Shown in pieces: positions 58,581-64,000 of a DNA stretch of 64,000 bases. The translations under genes and the position numbers were made by a program. Origin of the DNA: Terriglobia bacterium (GTDB lineage Bacteria; Acidobacteriota; Terriglobia; Terriglobales; Acidobacteriaceae); contig JAIQGL010000014.1 in assembly GCA_020072585.1 (NCBI GenBank), positions 62,001-126,000 of the forward strand, written 5' to 3'. Below the pieces are notes generated by a model. It was not told where the DNA came from, did no database searches, and saw only the letters and a list, made by a program, of their open reading frames with translations. Position 1 is the stretch's first letter. Each line of letters opens with the position of its first letter.

Positions 58581-61500
58581 TTACTCTCCGGCAACCGCCG
58601 CGTGCTCCAACTGCATGCCCGCGGGCGATCCAATCAATTTTCCGACTGCGGCAATAAACTGGTCTTCCTGCACCGGCTTGGTCAGGAATGCCGCCGCACC
58701 TTCCTTGATAGCGCGGTCACGGTGCTTGGCGCCCGCCCGTGAAGTAACTACCATCACCGGAATGCCGCGCGTCTGCGGGTCTTGCCGCAGATGTGACAAC
58801 AGTTCGTAACCATTGGTCCGCGGCATCTCAAGATCGGTCACCACCAGATCACAATGTGTCTGGGTAACGATCTCCAGCGCTTCCAGTCCGTCTGCCGCCA
58901 GCTTTACGCGGTATCCGGCTTTTTCGAGCATGCGGCCAACGAACTTGCGCACGCTGATGGAGTCGTCCACCAGCACCACGAGTTTTTCTTCCGGCACAAA
59001 ATCAATGGCCGCCTGCGGAATCGCCCCATGGGCCACAGCCGCCGCGCCCGGAGCAAAGATGCGTGCAGCGTTCGCGCTGGTCATCAAAGGACGATGCTCA
59101 ATGGCCTCGCCGGCCACCAGGCGGTTCACGTCAATCAGCAGAATCAGGCTGCCATCCGGCGCAATGGTGGCGCCGGGAAACATTTTCAGGTTGCGCAGGA
59201 ATTCGCCCAGGCTCTTGATGACGATTTCATCTTTGCGGACCACATCTTCCACCACCACGCCAACCTGGCGGCCCGCAACATTCACAATCACCATGCGGTA
59301 ATAACCGTTGATCGGCTGAATGGGCTCGAGCCCCAGCGCGCTATCCAGGCGCACGATCTCCGTTACCACATCCCGGACCTTCGTGAGCAGCTTGCCGCCG
59401 ACTTCCTCCACTTCCGTGGTGCGGAGCCGTCTGATCTCTTCCACAAATGCCAGCGGCAAGGCAAACATCGTGCTGCCGCACCGGACAAACAGCGCCTGGG
59501 AAATAATGAGTGTGAGCGGGACCTTGAGCGTGAAGCGCGTGCCAAACGCCTTTTGCGTCTCTACTTCAATCTCGCCATTCAGCAGCGCAAGGTTCGATTT
59601 CACCACGTCAAGGCCAACGCCGCGGCCGGCCAGTTCGGTCTTGCGTGGAGCGGTGGAGAACCCAGGCTGGAAGAGAAGATCAAGCAACTCCCGCTCCCCG
59701 AGTTCAGCCGCACTCTCAGCCGAGAGCATTCCGTGGTCGACGGCGGTCTTGCGTACTTTCTCGTAGTCGATACCGCGTCCGTCGTCTTCCACTTCAATAT
59801 ATATATGGTTGCCGCGATGGTAAGCGCGTACCGCTACGTTGCCGGAGTCGCTCTTGCCCAGTGCGTATCTTTCTTCGTCGCGCTCCAGACCGTGGGCCAC
59901 CGCGTTGCGCACCAGGTGAATCAGTGGATCAGAGATCTGCTGGATAATGTTGTTATCAAGCTCTGTCTCCGCGCCGGCCAGCGTAAGCTCCACTTTCTTG
60001 TTCACTGCCTTGGCGGCATCGCGCACCGTGCGCGAGAGGCGCGTATACAGGTTGCCGATGGGCACCATGCGCGCCTGCGTGATCTCATCCTGCAAGCGAT
60101 GCGCGAGCTTGGTGAACTCGTCAATGTCGCCATCCACGCGGCGCACAAAGCCATCCAACTGCGTCAGGACTTCGGTGATGTCGGCGGAAATCTCCGTCAG
60201 CGAACGCGAGAGGATATTGAAATCGTCGTAGCGGTCCATCTCCAGTTCGCTGAACTCAGCGAGCGAATGATCGAAAGTATGCGAATAACTGGAGTAGCCG
60301 CTGCGTAGCGGGAAATTGTCAGAAGGCCTGGGCGCGGGCACAGAGTGTATGCGGCTGAACTCATGTTTCTCCTGGAACTCGGAGACCTTGTCCTGCATGC
60401 GCCCCTTGGAAAAATTCAGCACATCGGCAAGGCGCTCCAGCTCAGCCACTCGTCCGAGCATGCGCGTGCGGTTGATCACCAGCTCGCCCACCGCGTTCAT
60501 CATGCGGTCCAGCCGTTCCAGCGCAATGCGGACCGTCTTGGATTGCGGCATGGACGCAGGTTCCTTGCGCAGGAAGTCTTCGTCCGCGAATTTCTCGATT
60601 CCTTCCGGCTTCTTGATCTCCGCCGCCGCTACCAAGGGAGGCGCGGAGACCGGTGCAGCGGGCTCCTGCGTGCCGGCAACAACCGGTTCGGCTATCGTCG
60701 CCGCCTCGTCCGACAAATGAATCTCTTGCAGGTAGCTGGCGGGTGCGATAGCGATGGGTTTCGCCGCAGGCGGCTGCGTGACAGGCGATTGCACCGCGAT
60801 GGGAGCAACAATCTCCTTGGCCTGTGCGGCCGCCGGAGCCACGGCTTCCTTCTCCGGCTCTTTTTCAGCAGGCGCCAGGCGCGAGATGCGTGCAAACAAT
60901 CCCTGTACTGACGACTGCATGGCAGCATCGTCAGTCCATTGGTGATAGAGGAATTTCTTGAGCGTATCCACCGCGTCAAGACAGATGTCAATGATCTCAG
61001 CGCTGGGACGAAGCTCGCCTTCTCGTAGCCGCCCAATCAGGTCTTCCGCGCGGTGCGCCACGTGCGATATCCGATGCAAGCCAACTTGTGCCGCCGATCC
61101 CTTCACCGTGTGCATCGCGCGCAATAGGCGGTGAATCTGCTCAGAACTGGGGTTTGTCTCCAGTGAGAGCAGGCAGTGCGTAACCACCTGCAAATGTTCT
61201 TCCGCTTCCGGTATAAAAAATTCCAGCACCTCCGCGGGAACTTCAGTGTCCTCCGGCAGAGGCTCAGGGGGCGGCGGTACAGGTGCTGCCTCCGCGACGG
61301 GCGCAGGAGCCGCTACTTTGGTCTGTTCCGCGCTTGATACGGAAGGCGCTTCCTCCAGGACAGTCTGTGGCCGCGCTTCTTGTTGCGGAGGCGCCGCTGC
61401 GGCAACTGCCGTCTGGAATGCAAACGGATAGCGCTGCTTAAAGATGCCAATGTCTTCGTCCGCCTCGATCGCATTGGTGCTGATCATGATCAGGTCAGAT

Positions 61501-61802
61501 TCAAGCAGGGCAACTGCTTCAGAGATAAATTCCACCAGAGGACCAGCGGCGTCAGCGGCGATGCTGGCGTTCATTGCATACTGGAAAATATGCGCCAGCT
61601 TGCCGGAAATCTCAGAGAACAACGGAAAACCATACGAGGCCGAAGTGCCGGCAAGCGTGTGCGCGGCAATGTGGAGCCGCTCCACGTCTTCCATGCGCGG
61701 GTATGCATCCTGCAGAATGCCCGCGTATTCCCGCAAAAACTGCAGGCGCTCTGACGCTTCCTGGAGGAAGACCTCTACGAATTCTGCCCCTTGCCCGTTC
61801 AC
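58581..61802 (-). CDS. cheA: Hybrid CheA histidine kinase (two Hpt-like, HATPase, CheW, REC)
   Basis: Two Hpt motifs (LHIAAHTLAGTSASYGF, LRAMHTVKGSAAQVGL); HLVRNAVAHGLE; DDGRGIDYEKVR; C-terminal VVLVDDSISVRKFVGRMLEKAG. Confidence 0.93.
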   Translation of the reverse strand: MNGQGAEFVEVFLQEASERLQFLREYAGILQDAYPRMEDVERLHIAAHTLAGTSASYGFPLFSEISGKLAHIFQYAMNASIAADAAGPLVEFISEAVALLESDLIMISTNAIEADEDIGIFKQRYPFAFQTAVAAAAPPQQEARPQTVLEEAPSVSSAEQTKVAAPAPVAEAAPVPPPPEPLPEDTEVPAEVLEFFIPEAEEHLQVVTHCLLSLETNPSSEQIHRLLRAMHTVKGSAAQVGLHRISHVAHRAEDLIGRLREGELRPSAEIIDICLDAVDTLKKFLYHQWTDDAAMQSSVQGLFARISRLAPAEKEPEKEAVAPAAAQAKEIVAPIAVQSPVTQPPAAKPIAIAPASYLQEIHLSDEAATIAEPVVAGTQEPAAPVSAPPLVAAAEIKKPEGIEKFADEDFLRKEPASMPQSKTVRIALERLDRMMNAVGELVINRTRMLGRVAELERLADVLNFSKGRMQDKVSEFQEKHEFSRIHSVPAPRPSDNFPLRSGYSSYSHTFDHSLAEFSELEMDRYDDFNILSRSLTEISADITEVLTQLDGFVRRVDGDIDEFTKLAHRLQDEITQARMVPIGNLYTRLSRTVRDAAKAVNKKVELTLAGAETELDNNIIQQISDPLIHLVRNAVAHGLERDEERYALGKSDSGNVAVRAYHRGNHIYIEVEDDGRGIDYEKVRKTAVDHGMLSAESAAELGERELLDLLFQPGFSTAPRKTELAGRGVGLDVVKSNLALLNGEIEVETQKAFGTRFTLKVPLTLIISQALFVRCGSTMFALPLAFVEEIRRLRTTEVEEVGGKLLTKVRDVVTEIVRLDSALGLEPIQPINGYYRMVIVNVAGRQVGVVVEDVVRKDEIVIKSLGEFLRNLKMFPGATIAPDGSLILLIDVNRLVAGEAIEHRPLMTSANAARIFAPGAAAVAHGAIPQAAIDFVPEEKLVVLVDDSISVRKFVGRMLEKAGYRVKLAADGLEALEIVTQTHCDLVVTDLEMPRTNGYELLSHLRQDPQTRGIPVMVVTSRAGAKHRDRAIKEGAAAFLTKPVQEDQFIAAVGKLIGSPAGMQLEHAAVAGE

Positions 61803-62665
61803 ACTTTCTCCTGCGCCACCGCCGCCCGTGCCAGGTTGGCCGGCTTCTGGTAAATCCGCGCATCACGATGGATATGCGTGTCAAACTTTACGTCCGCCCG
61901 GTTAATGGATTCCGCATGCCCCAGGAACAGATATCCGCCCGGCTCCAGGTATTCATAAAAACGCTGGATCAGCTGCGCCTGCCGTTCCTCAGAAAAATAA
62001 ATCAGCACATTCATGCAGAAGATGCAGTCGAACTTTCCCATGTAGACAACTTGGGCAAGGTTCATTGGAGCAAACGTAACCAGGTTGCGGATGCGCGGCC
62101 GGACCAGATAATGGTCGCCCATGCGGGAAAAATATTGTTCGCGCTGCCGCGGTGAAACCGTTTCCAGGTCACGCGGCTCAAACACGCCATGCTCGGCATG
62201 GTCCAGGGCCTGGCGGCTCACGTCCGTGGCCAGAATGTGGATGTTCCACGCATCGGCAAACTCAATAGTGTCCGCCACTGTCATGGCGATACTGTAAGCT
62301 TCTTCACCGGTGGAACAGCCGGCGCTCCATACGCGCAGCGAACGCGGGCTTTCCCAGAATTTTTTCATGTGCAGGTCCGGCAGGACCTTTTTCTCCAGCG
62401 CTTCAAAGATCGCGGGATAGCGAAAGAATGAAGTCTCCTGCGTCAGCAGGCGCTGCAACAAAGAGTCATATTCCACGTTGGAATTCTTGATCAGGCGCAA
62501 CAGATCGGTGCCGTGCATCAGCTTTCTGGCTTCAATATGCTCGAGCACACGGGTGGAGAAAAAACGCTCGCGCGAATCATCAAAAAGGATTCCCGAGCGC
62601 GTCTCTATCAGGCCGCGAATCTCGCTGAGTTCGTGTTCGCTGACTGTCACTACTCCCCCTGCCAT
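61799..62665 (-). CDS. cheR: CheR-type protein-glutamate O-methyltransferase
   Basis: RVWSAGCSTGEEAYSIAMTV; ILATDVSRQALDHAEHGVF; FDCIFCMNVLIYFSEERQAQLIQRFYEYLEPGGYLFLGHAES. Confidence 0.95.
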   Translation of the reverse strand: MAGGVVTVSEHELSEIRGLIETRSGILFDDSRERFFSTRVLEHIEARKLMHGTDLLRLIKNSNVEYDSLLQRLLTQETSFFRYPAIFEALEKKVLPDLHMKKFWESPRSLRVWSAGCSTGEEAYSIAMTVADTIEFADAWNIHILATDVSRQALDHAEHGVFEPRDLETVSPRQREQYFSRMGDHYLVRPRIRNLVTFAPMNLAQVVYMGKFDCIFCMNVLIYFSEERQAQLIQRFYEYLEPGGYLFLGHAESINRADVKFDTHIHRDARIYQKPANLARAAVAQEKV

Positions 62666-62703
62666 GTCTCTCCTCTAGTTGCTCGTTGCTCCTGAATACG
62701 GCA

Positions 62704-63996
62704 CTAGCGCCTTGCCATGGCCGCAGCAGCGCTTACCAGCTCCGGCCGGGATTCGCCGGGAAGCGCATTGGTATTGGCATTGCCGCCCGCGGAAACACGG
62801 AATTGTGAAAGTGCTTCGTTCAGCTGTTCTGACATGTGCACCAGCTGCTCCACCGTGCGCGAAGTCTGCCGCGCGCCCTGGGAAGTCTGGCGGGTAATAT
62901 TGGAGATGATCTGCATCGCGTTGGCCACGCCTTCCGTGCCGCGCACCTGCTGTTTGGAAGCCAGAGAGATTTCCTGCACCAGCTCTGCCGACTGCCGCAC
63001 CACGCTGGAAATTGCGTCCAGGGCGCGGCCGGCCTGGTCAGCCAGCTTGGCGCCGATTTCCACTTCCTTGGTGCCTTCTTCCATCACGATCACGGCGTCA
63101 TTCGTCTCCGCCTGAATGGCCTTGATCAGAGCGGCGATATCTTTCGTTGCAGCGCGTGAGTGTTCGGCCAGCTTGCGGACTTCATCGGCAACCACGGCAA
63201 ATCCGCGTCCGGCTTCACCAGCTCGCGCGGCTTCAATAGCAGCGTTCAACGCCAGCAGGTTGGTCTGTTCGGTAATGTCATTGATGACGTTGACGATTTC
63301 AGAAATTTCCAGCGACCGGTCACCCAGGGCCTTAATGCGCTTGGCGGTTGCCTGCACTGAGGAACGAATGCGCTGCATGCCTTCCAGCGTGTCCCGCACG
63401 GAGCGGTTGCCCTGCTCGGCTGCGTCCAGCGCGCGTCGCGCGGCTTCCGCGCTGGCCTCAGCGTTGTTGGAAACCTGTTTCATCGAGACCGTAAGCTGTT
63501 CCACGGCGGACGACGTGTTGGTAATTTCCTGGTCCTGCTGGATGGCGCCGGTAGACATCTCTTCCGACGCGATCAGGATTTCGTTGGCGCTCGACTGCAC
63601 GTCAATGGCTGCCTTGCGCACGCGCTCCAGCACCTTGGCAAAGTTATCAAGCATGTAGTTGACGGAGTCCACCACATTGCCCAGCGCGTCATTACTCACG
63701 CGCCCGCGCAGCGTCAGGTCGCCGCGGGCAATCTGGCTCACAATCGTCAGGAACTCGGTCACGCTCTTCTGCAAGCTCTCCTGCGCTTCCTGGTTGAAGA
63801 TGGCGCGGGACGAGCTCTCGGCAGCGCGGTTCAGCTGTTCGGCAATAAAGCCGAAATCGTCCGCCGAATCCACCACTGCGCGCGTGCGGTAGTCACCCTG
63901 GGCAAAGCGTTCGGCAAATTCCGACAAACGCTTAATGGGATCAAGCACCCGGTTGGCGATGCGGAAAACCGTAAACGCTACTGCGCCCACGCACAC
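62704..63996 (-). CDS. Methyl-accepting chemotaxis protein (N-terminus beyond window)
   Basis: HAMP-like [23 protein letters not shown]; signalling tip [50 protein letters not shown]. Confidence 0.93.
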   Translation of the reverse strand: MCVGAVAFTVFRIANRVLDPIKRLSEFAERFAQGDYRTRAVVDSADDFGFIAEQLNRAAESSSRAIFNQEAQESLQKSVTEFLTIVSQIARGDLTLRGRVSNDALGNVVDSVNYMLDNFAKVLERVRKAAIDVQSSANEILIASEEMSTGAIQQDQEITNTSSAVEQLTVSMKQVSNNAEASAEAARRALDAAEQGNRSVRDTLEGMQRIRSSVQATAKRIKALGDRSLEISEIVNVINDITEQTNLLALNAAIEAARAGEAGRGFAVVADEVRKLAEHSRAATKDIAALIKAIQAETNDAVIVMEEGTKEVEIGAKLADQAGRALDAISSVVRQSAELVQEISLASKQQVRGTEGVANAMQIISNITRQTSQGARQTSRTVEQLVHMSEQLNEALSQFRVSAGGNANTNALPGESRPELVSAAAAMARR

Positions 63997-64000
63997 GGCC

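Noticed and set aside
58854-60308. 484-aa + strand ORF opposite cheA
   Set aside because: Antisense to a clear CheA; composition is typical of shadow ORFs in GC-rich DNA, no recognisable motifs.

Overview
GC-rich bacterial chromosomal window, in my judgement Acidobacteriota-like (inferred from gene families and intergenic repeat style, not from any database search). Most of it is ordinary: a VPS10/BNR-repeat protein, enolase, a GT39-like membrane protein, a fused AroD/AroE protein, an acyl-CoA dehydrogenase, a glycan-type locus, tRNA-Arg(CCU), tandem XerC/XerD-like recombinases, a TonB-dependent receptor, a MurNAc-recycling/cell-wall block (serine hydrolase-NamZ fusion, second serine hydrolase, MurQ, MurA, and further along an SSF symporter and a GH3/NagZ), PPK2, RfbC, and a chemosensory operon (MCP-CheR-CheA-CheB-CheW-CheW-REC/DUF4388-REC). 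The best candidate for an undescribed system is at about 43.9-49.1 kb. It contains a shortened HlyD-like adaptor, a C39-peptidase ABC exporter (PCAT), five tiny tandem paralogous peptides, and an MvdC/MvdD-like ATP-grasp protein. The peptides share a conserved leader (NRVLxRRGARELxxxExExVSGG) and variable Cys-, Thr- and acid-rich cores, best resolved as [IL]xTxTxCT...DGDTFLxEC. The ORF track lists these peptides only inside longer ORFs or not at all. The arrangement looks like a graspetide-type RiPP cluster. Other notable items are a giant multicopper oxidase with Sco, a cytochrome c/substrate-binding-protein fusion and a beta-propeller; a fused AroDE whose dehydroquinase half appears to lack its catalytic residues; a PIG-L-like domain lacking its metal ligands fused to a methyltransferase; and an intergenic repeat island at 32.0-32.6 kb.
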